The position numbers and the translations under genes were made by a program. Of a stretch of 64,000 nt of DNA, positions 43,650 through 52,692 are shown one piece after another. This DNA is from Gammaproteobacteria bacterium (GTDB taxonomy: Bacteria; Pseudomonadota; Gammaproteobacteria; JABCZS01). The notes beneath the pieces are model-generated. The model was not told the DNA's origin, ran no database searches, and saw only the letters and a list, made by a program, of their open reading frames with translations. How positions within the stretch are numbered: position 1 is the first letter of the stretch; every line of letters begins with the position of its first letter. The stretch covers positions 103,625 through 167,624 of the forward strand of contig JABCZS010000001.1 in the NCBI GenBank assembly GCA_013289605.1. The letters run 5' to 3'.

Positions 43650-44080
43650 AATAGTGATATGAAAAAAGATATATTTCATTTACCCGTGTCAACAGATTCG
43701 ATACTAGCGATTGAAGCAGTGAATCATTTCCATGGGTAATTATTAAATTCAGGTACACAGAGCTATCGTCAAAAGTTATACTTAAGTGAGAGCTGACTAG
43801 CAAAATAGCTTGCTTCATTACAAATGTATTAATAGTAAAAATGAATCTCATTCGCCAACTTCTCAAGCACTGTTAAAAGCATTACAATAAAAAAATTTAG
43901 ATCTGATATATGCATATGGAGTAGAACGTTTTTCAGAAGATGGTAAATCAATTACTCTTGAACAATTTAAAGAAACACTCAATTTATTATTCTATATCAG
44001 TCATGAAACATTTTTTGATGAAGCCACCGATATCCTGGGACACTCTGCAGAGAACGGTACATTTTCATGGTTATTGCTAT
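43650..44080 (+). pseudogene. Decayed gene of unknown function
   Basis: MKKDIFHLPVSTDSILAIEA begins at 43660, and a later frame reads LIYAYGVERFSEDGKSITL, continuing ISHETFFDEATDILGHSAE to a stop at 44081, with several stops and shifts in between. Protein-like but not identified. Its end overlaps the oxygenase gene tail to tail. Confidence 0.45.
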
Positions 44081-44895
44081 AATTTACTATGAAGCAACGT
44101 TTTAAAATAAATTGTATCCCCCGCCTCTTCTTGTTTTTCAATAGCATCGGCGCCTAAATGACTAACATTCAGCATATTCTTAGGCAATTCATAAGGACCA
44201 AGGTATTGCATTAATAAAAAACCTCGAAAAGCAGGTAAACCCACTTGGGTGACCTCCTGCTTTTTTTTATACGTCACTTCATGAAATAATATTTGATCTG
44301 CAAACGTAACACTCATGCCTTCTTGTGTTTTAATAGAGGCAAAATCTTTTTCTTCCTTATAATTTACTAATTCATCATCAGCCTGCATAAATGAAAGCAA
44401 TCCTTCGCAAGCATCATGTAAAAAATAAATCAGAGAGCAGACAGGAAAAGGACGATAAGAAGTACCATCTGTATGCCAGCTAAGCTTTCTGGATTTGTCC
44501 GTAAAAAGTCCATCAACCATATTTAATACAATATCAAATTTTAAGTGATGCTTTGCATTTTTTAAGTCTTTTTGCAACACTTTTTCCATATTGTGCAAAA
44601 CTGCTTGAAAGGCTAATGAAATGACTAAGATCAGTTTTTCATCTTTATCTTGGCAAGATACTTTCCCCCTTCTTCTCACAATACCATCGGGAATAGTAAC
44701 TTGACCATCAGCACTGACATTCACTGTGGCGTGTGGCATCGGATTGGATGGGTCAAAAACATAAGCATTGCCAAATTCCCAATCTAATGCTGAGAATATA
44801 TTCATGATGTATGCTTTTAAATGATTAACAATATCTTGTTTAACTGTTGATTGAATAACAAGAGCGTGCTGTTCTTTTTGTTTGCTTGTTAACAT
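44077..44895 (-). CDS. Fe(II)/2-oxoglutarate-type dioxygenase
   Basis: 272 residues. The core motif HxD is in LSWHTDGTSYRPF, the distal His in DQILFHEVTY about 80 residues later, and a 2OG-binding Arg candidate in PAFRGFLLMQYLG, matching the prolyl-hydroxylase-like 2OG-Fe(II) superfamily. It is 40 bp after the flavin oxidase gene on the same strand. The pair may modify the same small molecule or peptide (inference). Substrate unknown. Confidence 0.7.
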   Translation of the reverse strand: MLTSKQKEQHALVIQSTVKQDIVNHLKAYIMNIFSALDWEFGNAYVFDPSNPMPHATVNVSADGQVTIPDGIVRRRGKVSCQDKDEKLILVISLAFQAVLHNMEKVLQKDLKNAKHHLKFDIVLNMVDGLFTDKSRKLSWHTDGTSYRPFPVCSLIYFLHDACEGLLSFMQADDELVNYKEEKDFASIKTQEGMSVTFADQILFHEVTYKKKQEVTQVGLPAFRGFLLMQYLGPYELPKNMLNVSHLGADAIEKQEEAGDTIYFKTLLHSKL

Positions 44896-44935
44896 TATTC
44901 CTACTTCCTTTCTTTATTGTTTATGTAAAACCGGG

Positions 44936-46267
44936 TCATGTTAACATATGAACAAGACGCTCTCCAGATTCCACAGCGGCTTCAAGCGATCCAATTTCAG
45001 GTAAAACAGTAGTGTGCTCGCCAATAAAGAAAATTTGATCTTGAATGGGATAAAAAATTTCCTTAATGGGCGTATTTTTATAGCTGGTAATTTTTTGAAA
45101 GTGATCGCCCGATGCAATTCCATAATTTGAATAAGAACCCTTGGCATAAGAATCATCAACCCATGATTTAGCAACGCTTGATTCATAGTAATCAAACTGT
45201 TTATCCGCAGCCAAAATAGGAGGAGTATTATTCACTTTAATACGATCATTTTGAGCAGTTAAAATGGATAAATCTTGGTTAAACGTTTTGGTAAATGCGT
45301 TCATACCATTATCATTAGCAAAATGAATGTTGATAATTTGTTTATCTGCATTTAAAAATCCCACAAAATTATCTGTAAAGGTCACAGAATAATCCCTGTT
45401 TTGTAATTGAATAGGCGCAAGGATTTTTGCCGTTCTACCGGTTTGAATTTTTTTTATCAGATCTAATTGCTTTTTAGCAATTAGATTATCTGAGAAAGAG
45501 ATGTCGTGATAAATAGACACTGGGAGTGCTAAAATTAGTTTATCGCATAATTTAATTTCATGATCTTTAAAGGTAAGCGCAACACGATTATTGGCACGCT
45601 CTATGTGTGTTAAAATTTTATTTAAATGGAGCCTATCGCCTATATGATCTGCTAATTTTAGAGGTAATAAAGCATTCCCACCTTTAATGGATTGCATCTG
45701 TACTGTTTTGTGATGCACAGTACTTTCATTTGTTGGACATCCTCTTTTCATTAAGTTTTTTAACGTATCCAAATTACGGTGGAGTGCCAATAATGCAGGT
45801 GGGGATCCTTCATAAGCGGATAATTCAAACTCAAAAAATCTTTTTAATATGGGATCATTAACAAACACGGCATCAAGCACTTCTTGCATAGACTGATAAG
45901 GCTTTTCTAATAAAGTAGCATCAATATCTAAGGGGTTTAATAATGATTGAATGTGAAAATATTGAGCACCGTCATAAAACAATGGATCAAAATGAATTTC
46001 AAAATCTTCGACAGACAAGTGAAGTTCTTTTATTAATTGATGAATATATTTTGCTTCTCCACCATCTGCAATATTTTGTCCACCCAATTCACCGATGGAA
46101 TATTGAGCAGTTAAATTCTTAATAAAAACAGATTGCACACGCCCACCCACTCGCGAGCGTGCTTCATACAATTCTACATCTAATCCTTTTTGCATTAAAC
46201 GATAAGCAGCCGTTAATCCCGCAAGACCGGCACCGATTACAATAATTTTTTCATGTTGAATATTCAT
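44936..46267 (-). CDS. Flavin-containing amine oxidase family protein
   Basis: 443 residues. N-terminal FAD fingerprint IIVIGAGLAGLTAAYRL followed by YEARSRVGGRVQS, the monoamine-oxidase-type GGR motif. The C-terminal FFIGEHTTVLPEIGSLEAAVESG completes the FAD site. It oxidises an amine or amino acid to an imine with FAD; the substrate is unknown. There is no clear Shine-Dalgarno before ATG 46267, so it may depend on coupling to a small frame that ends 3 bp upstream. The first 75 bp are duplicated at 36192. Confidence 0.85.
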   Translation of the reverse strand: MNIQHEKIIVIGAGLAGLTAAYRLMQKGLDVELYEARSRVGGRVQSVFIKNLTAQYSIGELGGQNIADGGEAKYIHQLIKELHLSVEDFEIHFDPLFYDGAQYFHIQSLLNPLDIDATLLEKPYQSMQEVLDAVFVNDPILKRFFEFELSAYEGSPPALLALHRNLDTLKNLMKRGCPTNESTVHHKTVQMQSIKGGNALLPLKLADHIGDRLHLNKILTHIERANNRVALTFKDHEIKLCDKLILALPVSIYHDISFSDNLIAKKQLDLIKKIQTGRTAKILAPIQLQNRDYSVTFTDNFVGFLNADKQIINIHFANDNGMNAFTKTFNQDLSILTAQNDRIKVNNTPPILAADKQFDYYESSVAKSWVDDSYAKGSYSNYGIASGDHFQKITSYKNTPIKEIFYPIQDQIFFIGEHTTVLPEIGSLEAAVESGERLVHMLT

Positions 46268-46270
46268 AAA

Positions 46271-46495
46271 TTAGGCATATTGTATTGCTTCACTATCCTT
46301 CTTCGCAATCAAATTTATTATTTTAGAAACTTCTGGTGAAATATTACCAACAAATCGCTGGATGTTGCGAACAAGTCGCAACACGTCGTGAAGAAATGAG
46401 CAAAAATTCCCGGAAGTATTAGAAGTTACTTTGTTATAGCATATCTTGTATTTTTTAAATACTGGTACAAATTGGGTACAAGCCTGTCTCACCAA
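46271..46495 (-). CDS. Doubtful small frame coupled to the amine oxidase
   Basis: 74 codons from a TTG start (VRQACTQFVPVFKKYKICY), ending 3 bp before the amine-oxidase ATG. No family or Shine-Dalgarno recognised. Listed because of the coupling geometry only; it may be non-coding. Confidence 0.2.
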   Translation of the reverse strand: MVRQACTQFVPVFKKYKICYNKVTSNTSGNFCSFLHDVLRLVRNIQRFVGNISPEVSKIINLIAKKDSEAIQYA

Positions 46496-46555
46496 GAATA
46501 TTTATTGGTTTAGGTTTGTTAACTATAGCTCTATAGGGTGTTATTTTTATTGAAG

Positions 46556-46617
46556 ATTTCGAAGAGACAGGGATTCGAACCCTGGGAAGTAGAGTATACT
46601 TCAACGGTTTTCAAGAC
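46556..46617 (-). repeat. Truncated tRNA-Ser (UGA) 3' end (att-like), copy 2
   Basis: On the minus strand: GGTCTTGAAAACCG (anticodon loop with TGA), variable arm GTATACTCTACTTCC, T-arm CAGGGTTCGAATCCCTG and acceptor TCTCTTC. The T stem is intact and there is no 5' half. 46570-46616 is identical to 53707-53753 across the T arm and variable arm. Confidence 0.85.
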
Positions 46618-46684
46618 CTATATCGCGGATATAATTTTATATATCAATGCCTTTCAACCTCTCTTCCCACTTCAAAACCGCTGA

Positions 46685-46945
46685 AAGCGCCTTGAAACCA
46701 ATGGTAATACCACCTCATATAATAACCCGCCTACGCTCGAATATTTTGCGGGAAGAACTGCCGAATTTGATATCACGCTAAACACTATAAAATATAGACT
46801 CAGTTTAAATACGAAAGATGAAGCCACGCTGCAGTCTTTTATCAATCACTATTACATTGTATTTTCGCCGCTGGGTGCCACAATTATCAATGCACCTCCA
46901 CTGCATACGACGGGATCTTCGTATACGACGGCAGGATTAAGGTAA
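46685..46945 (+). pseudogene. C-terminal fragment of an unknown gene cut at the att relic
   Basis: 87 open codons without a start (NPPTLEYFAGRTAEFDITL ... SFINHYYIVFSPLGATII) ending at TAA 46945. It begins within 70 bp of the tRNA relic, so integration or excision there likely removed the front of the gene. Confidence 0.6.
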
Positions 46946-46960
46946 AAGAAAAGAAATCAT

Positions 46961-46992
46961 AGGCATCCATGTTTTAATTTTTTGGGTGTCTT
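46961..46992 (+). repeat. AGGCATCCAT / GGGTGTCT inverted repeat
   Basis: Imperfect inverted repeat preceded by AGAAATCAT, matching the element at 63461 that is preceded by AGAAAATCAT. Second, smaller repeat family of the window. Confidence 0.5.
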
Positions 46993-47080
46993 GTATTTTT
47001 GTAATTTCGGAGATAAGGATCGTCATTTACTAAGTGAACAGCAAATGACGACCCTTGAAAACAGAACAAGAACGTTACAT

Positions 47081-48364
47081 TTATTCGGAAATGTTGCTAA
47101 CAAGCTCAGGATATTTCCCTTTTTCAAACTTCCAAATGGATGCATCCCAGTTTTCAAAAATTTTATTATTAGGGTCTTGCAGTGCTACTGTATTTACTCC
47201 GATAGAAAAATCATCGCCAGAATGATTTTTTTCAACCGTATCCAAATCAAAATAATTCTCAGAACCACTCACACGTTTTGCGCCATGTTTTTCTTTATGG
47301 CCTACTACCGCGCGAGCCCTATACTCAGCATCTAATTTCACTCTACCCAAAACAAATACATAGTTCAGCGTGATGGGCTTTGCGTCTTTTATGTTTGTGC
47401 CTTCAGCTCGGCCTAACGCCCCTCCTGCATATTCGCAGTCCTCTCTACAATCCTTTGGCTCAAGAATCACGTTAGAGTAACTATTGTCAATGCTAACGGC
47501 TTGTCCAGGTTGAACTCTACCAATTAAGCCGCCGGCATGATTGTGTATATCGCTCTTGCCTTGAGCAGAAGAACTCGTAATTTTTATCATACCTTCATGC
47601 GTTGCATCATCTCCTGCACGCCCAATCAAACCACCAAAACCACATTCATAGGTATCGAACGCCACGGGGTGAGTCTGATTATTATCACGTATATAGTGAT
47701 ACCCACATGATGCCTTGGGTGTCGACAGTGTATTAATACTTGATTGTTTAATAACAGTATTACCTATAGCCACGCCCAATAAACCACCCACATAAGTATT
47801 TTTGTCAATGCTTACATTAGAAAGGTGGACATTGGATAAAGATATATTGATTGCCTGCCCAATAAGTCCACCGGATACGCCCTTTTCAATTTCTACGTTA
47901 TCAGATGATGTGCTAACAATCTTTAGCGTATTCATAGTGATATCAGAAAGCTCGGCATTCTCAGCTTTTCCAGCAATCACACCACGATCAATCTCAGCAT
48001 GGGTCTTAATGGTTACATTTTCAAACTTAATATTTTTAACAGCTGGAACTTCTGTATCAGCATTGGAACCAGATAAAGTTCTAAATAAACCTACATTTCC
48101 CCTATTTGGCTCACTGGCATGATTTTGGAGATGGAGATCATAAATGGTAAATCCTCGCCCATCTAATGTACCGCTGAATTCGCCCTCTATGGGATAAAAA
48201 ACATTGTCATCACAATAAATATCGTTGGCTAAATAAAAATTTTCTTTCAAATTCAAAGAGATACCATATTGTAAATCATTACAATTGTAAAGCGGCTGAT
48301 CGGCATAGGCTAAACTGGAGAAAATAATAAGGATAGGACCTAATAGGTCTTTATGTTTTAACAT
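47081..48364 (-). CDS. Secreted GLUG-repeat protein, paralog 2
   Basis: 427 residues. The signal peptide ends near LAYADQ. N-terminal block LYNCNDLQYGISLN ... NDIYCD, then repeats such as GGLIGRAGDDATHEGMIKIT and GGLIGRVQPGQAVSIDNSYS, and the C-terminal NWDASIWKFEKGKYPEL shared with paralogs. Start 48364 has AGGGGG just upstream; an alternative start lies at 48379. Expected on the surface or secreted. Confidence 0.8.
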   Translation of the reverse strand: MLKHKDLLGPILIIFSSLAYADQPLYNCNDLQYGISLNLKENFYLANDIYCDDNVFYPIEGEFSGTLDGRGFTIYDLHLQNHASEPNRGNVGLFRTLSGSNADTEVPAVKNIKFENVTIKTHAEIDRGVIAGKAENAELSDITMNTLKIVSTSSDNVEIEKGVSGGLIGQAINISLSNVHLSNVSIDKNTYVGGLLGVAIGNTVIKQSSINTLSTPKASCGYHYIRDNNQTHPVAFDTYECGFGGLIGRAGDDATHEGMIKITSSSAQGKSDIHNHAGGLIGRVQPGQAVSIDNSYSNVILEPKDCREDCEYAGGALGRAEGTNIKDAKPITLNYVFVLGRVKLDAEYRARAVVGHKEKHGAKRVSGSENYFDLDTVEKNHSGDDFSIGVNTVALQDPNNKIFENWDASIWKFEKGKYPELVSNISE

Positions 48365-48580
48365 GCTGCCCCCTTTCATATGGAAATTAAATTAACATTA
48401 GAATTCAAACTAATCTAAATTTGGTTTTGGGTCAAGTATTGTTTCAAGGGGCATTTCCAAACCTTTGCTTTAGAGAGGTTATAACAACATCTCAGGGATC
48501 ATATTGGTTCAGCCATTTAAGGTTTTCAAAGTTAATACGAAAATTAATGTATGTTATTTTACTTTATTAAAACAACCCAA

Positions 48581-48634
48581 ACGCTTTTCAAGACCCATGA
48601 TAGCAAATATAGCACTATATAAATCAATAGCTTA
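48581..48634 (-). repeat. Faint fourth att-like relic
   Basis: GCTTTTCAAGACC followed by ACTATATAAATCAATAGCTTA matches the right-hand flank of the tRNA-Ser relics, especially copy 1, but the T-arm part is missing. The gap 48365-48794 holds this and the operator below, no gene. Confidence 0.5.
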
Positions 48635-48728
48635 CCGCACCCTCTCGCCTTTAAAGCGGTCTAAAAAAGTGACAATACGCCACAAACGGCAGCAAGTTGT
48701 TACACAAAGTGACACTCTATTTAATTTA

Positions 48729-48753
48729 TATAATGTACATTTTGTACATTATA
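48729..48753. promoter_or_regulatory. Palindromic operator of the Phd/PIN module
   Basis: TATAATGTACA and its exact complement TGTACATTATA, 3 bases apart, overlap TATAAT promoter-like sequence 42 bp before the antitoxin ATG. This is the expected place for autorepression by the Phd-type antitoxin. Confidence 0.75.
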
Positions 48754-48794
48754 GGGTATAATTAATTAATATATAACACTAATAGGAGAGTCTG

Positions 48795-49046
48795 ATGTAT
48801 CACATTAGCGCAACAGAAGCGCGTCTCACTTTTTCCGATATTATCAATAAAGCTCAAAAAGAGCCTGTTATTATTGAACGTCAACAAAAAGATGTCGCTG
48901 TGCTGATGTCTTTTGATAAATACGAGCAGCTAACCGCTACCAATATTGAACAATTAAAACGCTTTTCACAGCGTATTAGCGAGCAAGCATCAAAACGCGG
49001 TTTAACCGAGTCTAAGCTCCAACAACTATTAAACGATGAAAAATAA
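48795..49046 (+). CDS. Phd/YefM-family antitoxin
   Basis: 83 residues. N-terminal MYHISATEARLTFSDIINKA and VIIERQQKDVAVLMSFDKYE form the Phd/YefM DNA-binding fold; the C-terminus is the toxin-binding tail. It neutralises the PIN toxin that overlaps it by 11 bp and likely represses from the palindrome upstream. AGGAGAG precedes the ATG. Confidence 0.9.
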   Translation: MYHISATEARLTFSDIINKAQKEPVIIERQQKDVAVLMSFDKYEQLTATNIEQLKRFSQRISEQASKRGLTESKLQQLLNDEK

Positions 49047-49452
49047 GCCTCGAATTGTACTTGATACCAACCTATTGATCAGTTTTTTATTAGCCAATCA
49101 ATCTGTTCCAGGGAAAGCTGCTTTAAAAGCACTAGAGCGCGGACAACTCATTGCTTCAATTTATACCTTAGAGGAATTAATGGAAGTACTTGGCCGCTCT
49201 AAATTTGATGCCTATATTTCACAAAACGATCAAAAAGAATTTATTACTTATTTAAGTAGAGTCGTAGAAATAACCATTCCTACTACACATTTAGAAATCT
49301 GCCGAGATCCTAATGATAATAAATTTCTGGATACGGCTGTTTCTGGAAATGTTAATTATATTGTTACTGGGGATAATGACTTGTTAGTTCTAAATCCTTT
49401 TATGAAAATAACAATTCTCAGCCCAAAAGATTTTTTAGAGATGGATTTATAA
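49036..49452 (+). CDS. PIN-domain toxin (COG1569 type)
   Basis: 138-residue ribonuclease toxin. The acidic site is complete: VLDTNLLIS (Asp), TLEELMEVL (Glu), RDPNDNKFLDTA (Asp) and VTGDNDLLVL (Asp), as in the family often annotated as putative toxin component, PIN family. Expected to cleave RNA and be blocked by the upstream Phd-like partner. Confidence 0.9.
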   Translation: MKNKPRIVLDTNLLISFLLANQSVPGKAALKALERGQLIASIYTLEELMEVLGRSKFDAYISQNDQKEFITYLSRVVEITIPTTHLEICRDPNDNKFLDTAVSGNVNYIVTGDNDLLVLNPFMKITILSPKDFLEMDL

Positions 49453-49473
49453 AAACATGAACAAAGGTTTAAA

Positions 49474-49633
49474 ATGACCGTATTTGATCAAGTAGATGCA
49501 CAAAAAAAAATTATGCAATTTAGAAACCATTTCTGCCACATTAGATTGGCATACGCCTGAACAATTTAACTCAGTCGCATATGAAATGAGTATGATTGCG
49601 TGTCAACACGCCCTAATGCTGCGAGATTTATAG
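49474..49633 (+). pseudogene. Short frameshifted gene after the TA pair
   Basis: MTVFDQVDAQ starts at 49474. After a shift in a nine-A run the frame continues LETISATLDWHTPEQFNSVA ... to a stop at 49633. AAAGG precedes the ATG. Family unknown. Confidence 0.4.
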
Positions 49634-49654
49634 ATACAATAAATCCCGCCTGGG

Positions 49655-50046
49655 TTACGAAGGCTTCTTTTTGCATTGTGACTGTTTGTCAATTATGCCT
49701 AGTAGTCCATCATATCTGGAATCATCAGATAATACTTTTACAAAAGACGCGGGTGAAAGTGTTTCATTAAATCCATCAACATATTGAATAGAAACATCAG
49801 CACCACGTTCAATAAATAGTTTGACAATTCTTTCCACCGTTTCCTTGGAGCTATGATCTGCAGGAATTCTTGAGTTTTTCAGGCAAATACCTTTATTATA
49901 CAAATAGCCTAGATATACAGCAAGTGGAGTGCCTTCAGGATTTTCCTGATCTAAACATTGAGTATTTATTTGAATATCCTTACAAGCCAGAAGTTTCAGG
50001 ATAATATCTGGATTTCCTTTTTCTGCAGCAATATGCAGTGCTTGCT
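49655..50046 (-). pseudogene. Ankyrin-repeat gene 3' fragment
   Basis: One open frame without start: QALHIAAEKGNPDIILKLLA ... PEGTPLAVYLGYLYNKGI ... FIERGADVSIQY. These are at least two ankyrin repeats plus a basic tail (KQSQCKKKPS). Its left edge is joined out of frame to the AbiEi gene. Confidence 0.75.
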
Positions 50047-50835
50047 GAATTTAACGTCTTTGCCATTTTCCATCACATATTCTTGAGGTAGAAATAAATG
50101 ATATTTTGCATGATATTTTCCATTTTGGGCAGTTATTTTAAGAAGGGAAGTGCCTATTGTAAATTTCTTTTCATCTATTTTTGATCGCCATGCATGATTT
50201 TGCTGATCTCCAAAATAGAGCAACAATCGTTTTGCCTTTTCAGAAGTACACACTGACAATAGCTGGGTTAAAACATTTGCTCTTAGGGTGCCCAGAGACT
50301 CCATTATGATGCGAGACTCTTCAAAACTATATAATCGTGGTGTTAAACAAAGAAGTTCTAAGGCAGCCCGTTCTCTAGAAGAAACCCCTATATTAAAATT
50401 ACCCATAGAGATTTGATCTATTTCTATCTTGGAAGGCAATGCACTATTTTCTGTTATTCTCAATCGTTCTTCCCAATTATGGCGAACAAACCATCGGGGG
50501 ATTAATGTTCTAGGTGCCATTAGCAGATCAATAGTCTCATGTCCCATTGGCATATAATGAACAAATCCTTGGAGTTCCAACGCTGTTTTTCCACCCACAT
50601 GAATCTCCAGCCCTAATTGAAACTGCAGCGCATATAGGCCGCCATACCATTCTACCCTGTCTTGTGGTTTAGAAACCGCGCCTGATCCAAATGATTGAAC
50701 CCAACCGCTCGATTTATAGGCGCCAATTAATTGCCGTGAGAAACCTAAGGCGCCTAACCATTTTGTCGTGGATATCGTGCCTGTCGGCCAAGACTGTAGG
50801 AGATTTTGTAATTTGCTATTAGTATGTCTATTCAT
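49996..50835 (-). CDS. AbiEi-type IV antitoxin, orphan and with a foreign C-terminus
   Basis: About 279 residues. MNRHTNSKLQNLLQSWPTGT, with an N-terminal winged-helix, and GGKTALELQGFVHYM are typical of AbiEi antitoxins of type IV systems, which repress and counter the nucleotidyltransferase toxin AbiEii. No AbiEii gene follows. The last 17 codons (SKHCILLQKKEIQILS) are read out of frame through an ankyrin fragment, so the gene's end was swapped near 50045. Start 50835 is chosen because MNRH is the family N-terminus; in-frame starts up to 50862 have no visible Shine-Dalgarno. Confidence 0.75.
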   Translation of the reverse strand: MNRHTNSKLQNLLQSWPTGTISTTKWLGALGFSRQLIGAYKSSGWVQSFGSGAVSKPQDRVEWYGGLYALQFQLGLEIHVGGKTALELQGFVHYMPMGHETIDLLMAPRTLIPRWFVRHNWEERLRITENSALPSKIEIDQISMGNFNIGVSSRERAALELLCLTPRLYSFEESRIIMESLGTLRANVLTQLLSVCTSEKAKRLLLYFGDQQNHAWRSKIDEKKFTIGTSLLKITAQNGKYHAKYHLFLPQEYVMENGKDVKFSKHCILLQKKEIQILS

Positions 50836-51024
50836 ACTATACATAATAGAATAAAAATACAAAAAAGCAAATGATTTTTGTAATAAGACATTTAGATGTC
50901 AAGCTTAAATTGTCATATAAGTAGAAAAATACAAATACATCTCAGCTTTTTAAGCTTGATGTGCTTTACCGCCTGGTGTATTGTGAGTTAGGAAGGGAAA
51001 ATATAAAAGCTTTTGCGGTGACTG

Positions 51025-51492
51025 ATGAGTATAACTTTTGGGCATACCAACATTATTGCAACCGATTGGAAACTTTTGGCTTCTTTTTACAAAAATGTAT
51101 TTTCATGTATAGAGGTTCCTCCACAGCGTTCACAATCTGGTAAATGGCTTGAAGAAGGAACGGGTGTTGCTAATGCGCAGCTTGAAGGGGTGCATTTAAG
51201 ACTCCCGGGTCACGGCAATACAGGTCCAACATTAGAAATTTATTCTTATTCTAAAATGGAAGAAAAGCCACCTTCTGTTGCCAATCGAAAAGGCTTTGGT
51301 CATATTGCTTTTACGGTTGATAATGTAGCTACCATTGTAGAAAAAGTACTCGCGCATCACGGTAGTTTGCTGGGCAAAATTACCCAAAACAATGTTCCTG
51401 GCGTAGGGCTGCTTACTTTCGTTTATTGCGAAGATCCCGAAGAAAATATCATTGAAATTCAAAGCTGGAAAAAACCACAGGGGCTTAAATGA
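51025..51492 (+). CDS. VOC-family (glyoxalase/dioxygenase fold) protein
   Basis: 155 residues with two beta-alpha-beta-beta-beta modules: ITFGHTNIIATDWKLLASFY and RKGFGHIAFTVDNVATIVEK. A metal site may use His (GHTN), His (FGHIAF) and Glu (EIQSW). Substrate unknown. It overlaps the cupin gene by 4 bp (ATGA). Confidence 0.82.
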   Translation: MSITFGHTNIIATDWKLLASFYKNVFSCIEVPPQRSQSGKWLEEGTGVANAQLEGVHLRLPGHGNTGPTLEIYSYSKMEEKPPSVANRKGFGHIAFTVDNVATIVEKVLAHHGSLLGKITQNNVPGVGLLTFVYCEDPEENIIEIQSWKKPQGLK

Positions 51493-51848
51493 AAAAAGTA
51501 AACTTAGCTGAAAAATTTAACCTTTTTAATGAATATTGGGCACCACGAATTGTGGGTGAACTTAATGGACAATACGTTAAGCTAGCAAAATTTAACGGTG
51601 AATTCATGTGGCATAGTCATGCCAATGAGGATGAATTATTTTTGGTCATAAAAGGCACGTTAAAAATTGAGCTTAGAGACGGGGTGATTACAGTAAACGA
51701 AGGTGAGTTTTATATTGTTCCTAAAGGGGTTGAACATAAACCCATGGCAGATGAAGAAGCGCATGTTTTATTACTAGAGCCAAAATCTACCGAGCAAACT
51801 GGTGGAATTGATAGTGACTTGCTTGTTGATGAACAACCTTGGGTTTGA
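51489..51848 (+). CDS. Single-domain cupin
   Basis: 119 residues. Cupin motif 1 is MWHSHANEDELFLVIKG (two His and Glu as metal ligands); motif 2 is PKGVEHKPMA with the third His. Function not predictable beyond metal-dependent binding or catalysis. Translationally coupled to the VOC gene. Confidence 0.85.
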   Translation: MKKVNLAEKFNLFNEYWAPRIVGELNGQYVKLAKFNGEFMWHSHANEDELFLVIKGTLKIELRDGVITVNEGEFYIVPKGVEHKPMADEEAHVLLLEPKSTEQTGGIDSDLLVDEQPWV

Positions 51849-51860
51849 TATCTTTGTAAC

Positions 51861-51944
51861 GGGGTCGACATTGGACTTTTTAAAGTTGGATTTATGCATT
51901 CATGAACCGAAGCGAAATGTCAAATGTCAAATGTCAAGCCCCAT
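51861..51944 (+). repeat. GGGGTCGACATT-type element, copy 4 (variant)
   Basis: GGGGTCGACATTGGAC at one end, and AAATGTCAAATGTCAAATGT CAAGCCCC-type right arm with a tripled AAATGTC at the other. Confidence 0.65.
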
Positions 51945-51978
51945 CACTATTCATTAAATCCATAAGGCAGCAATATAG

Positions 51979-52692
51979 ATGGAAAAATTTAATTTTAGTA
52001 TACGAATCTTCCCCTATCTAATGGCAAACATATATGATAAGGCGATGCATAATGCAGAAGTGCGTTGTTTACAAGAATGGCGCGCTGAATTACTCAATTC
52101 TACTTCAGGCACTGTACTAGAAATTGGTGCAGGTTCGGGATTAAATTTAGCATTTTATCCTAACACTGTCTCAGAACTCTATTTACTTGAACCAGATAAA
52201 ACGATGCGCATAAAACTTGAAGAAAAAATACTATCTGATCATGGTCACAACAAAAATATTAAAGTCATTGCGACGACAGCTGAATCAATTCCCCTGCCAG
52301 ATAATAGCTGCGATCATATCGTGAGCACTTTAGTGTTATGCAGTGTGCTCGATATTGAAAAAGTATTATCTGAGGTTAAACGAATATTAAAACCTCAAGG
52401 TAAATTTATTTTCATTGAACATGTCGCAGCTAACAATAGATTGGCTCGATTAAAATGGCAGCATCGTTTGGAGCCAATTTGGAAAATAATTGCTTGCGGC
52501 TGCCATTTGACTCGTGAAACAGAAAAAACTATTCAAAATGCAGGATTCAAATTTATAGAAATTTCTCATCAAAGCATTCGAGGTGTGCCTGCAATTGTTA
52601 GACCTAGCATTAAAGGGATCGCTATTAAAGAGGTCCAGGAACCTGAACAATTGACAGAGCTTATGCAAGAAATGTCCAATATTAAAATTTGA
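51979..52692 (+). CDS. Class I SAM-dependent methyltransferase (UbiE-like)
   Basis: 237 residues. SAM motif I VLEIGAGSGLNLAFYP, the acidic end of strand 2 (YLLEPDKTM), and LVLCSVLDIEKVLSEVKRIL with post-motif FIFIEHV. This is the Methyltransf_11/UbiE style. Substrate unknown. It lies 34 bp after repeat copy 4. Confidence 0.88.
   Translation: MEKFNFSIRIFPYLMANIYDKAMHNAEVRCLQEWRAELLNSTSGTVLEIGAGSGLNLAFYPNTVSELYLLEPDKTMRIKLEEKILSDHGHNKNIKVIATTAESIPLPDNSCDHIVSTLVLCSVLDIEKVLSEVKRILKPQGKFIFIEHVAANNRLARLKWQHRLEPIWKIIACGCHLTRETEKTIQNAGFKFIEISHQSIRGVPAIVRPSIKGIAIKEVQEPEQLTELMQEMSNIKI

Noticed and set aside
40835..49460. Shared string ATGGATTTATAAAAACA at about 40837 and 49441
   Set aside because: About 17 AT-rich bases with no extension on either side; chance is sufficient.
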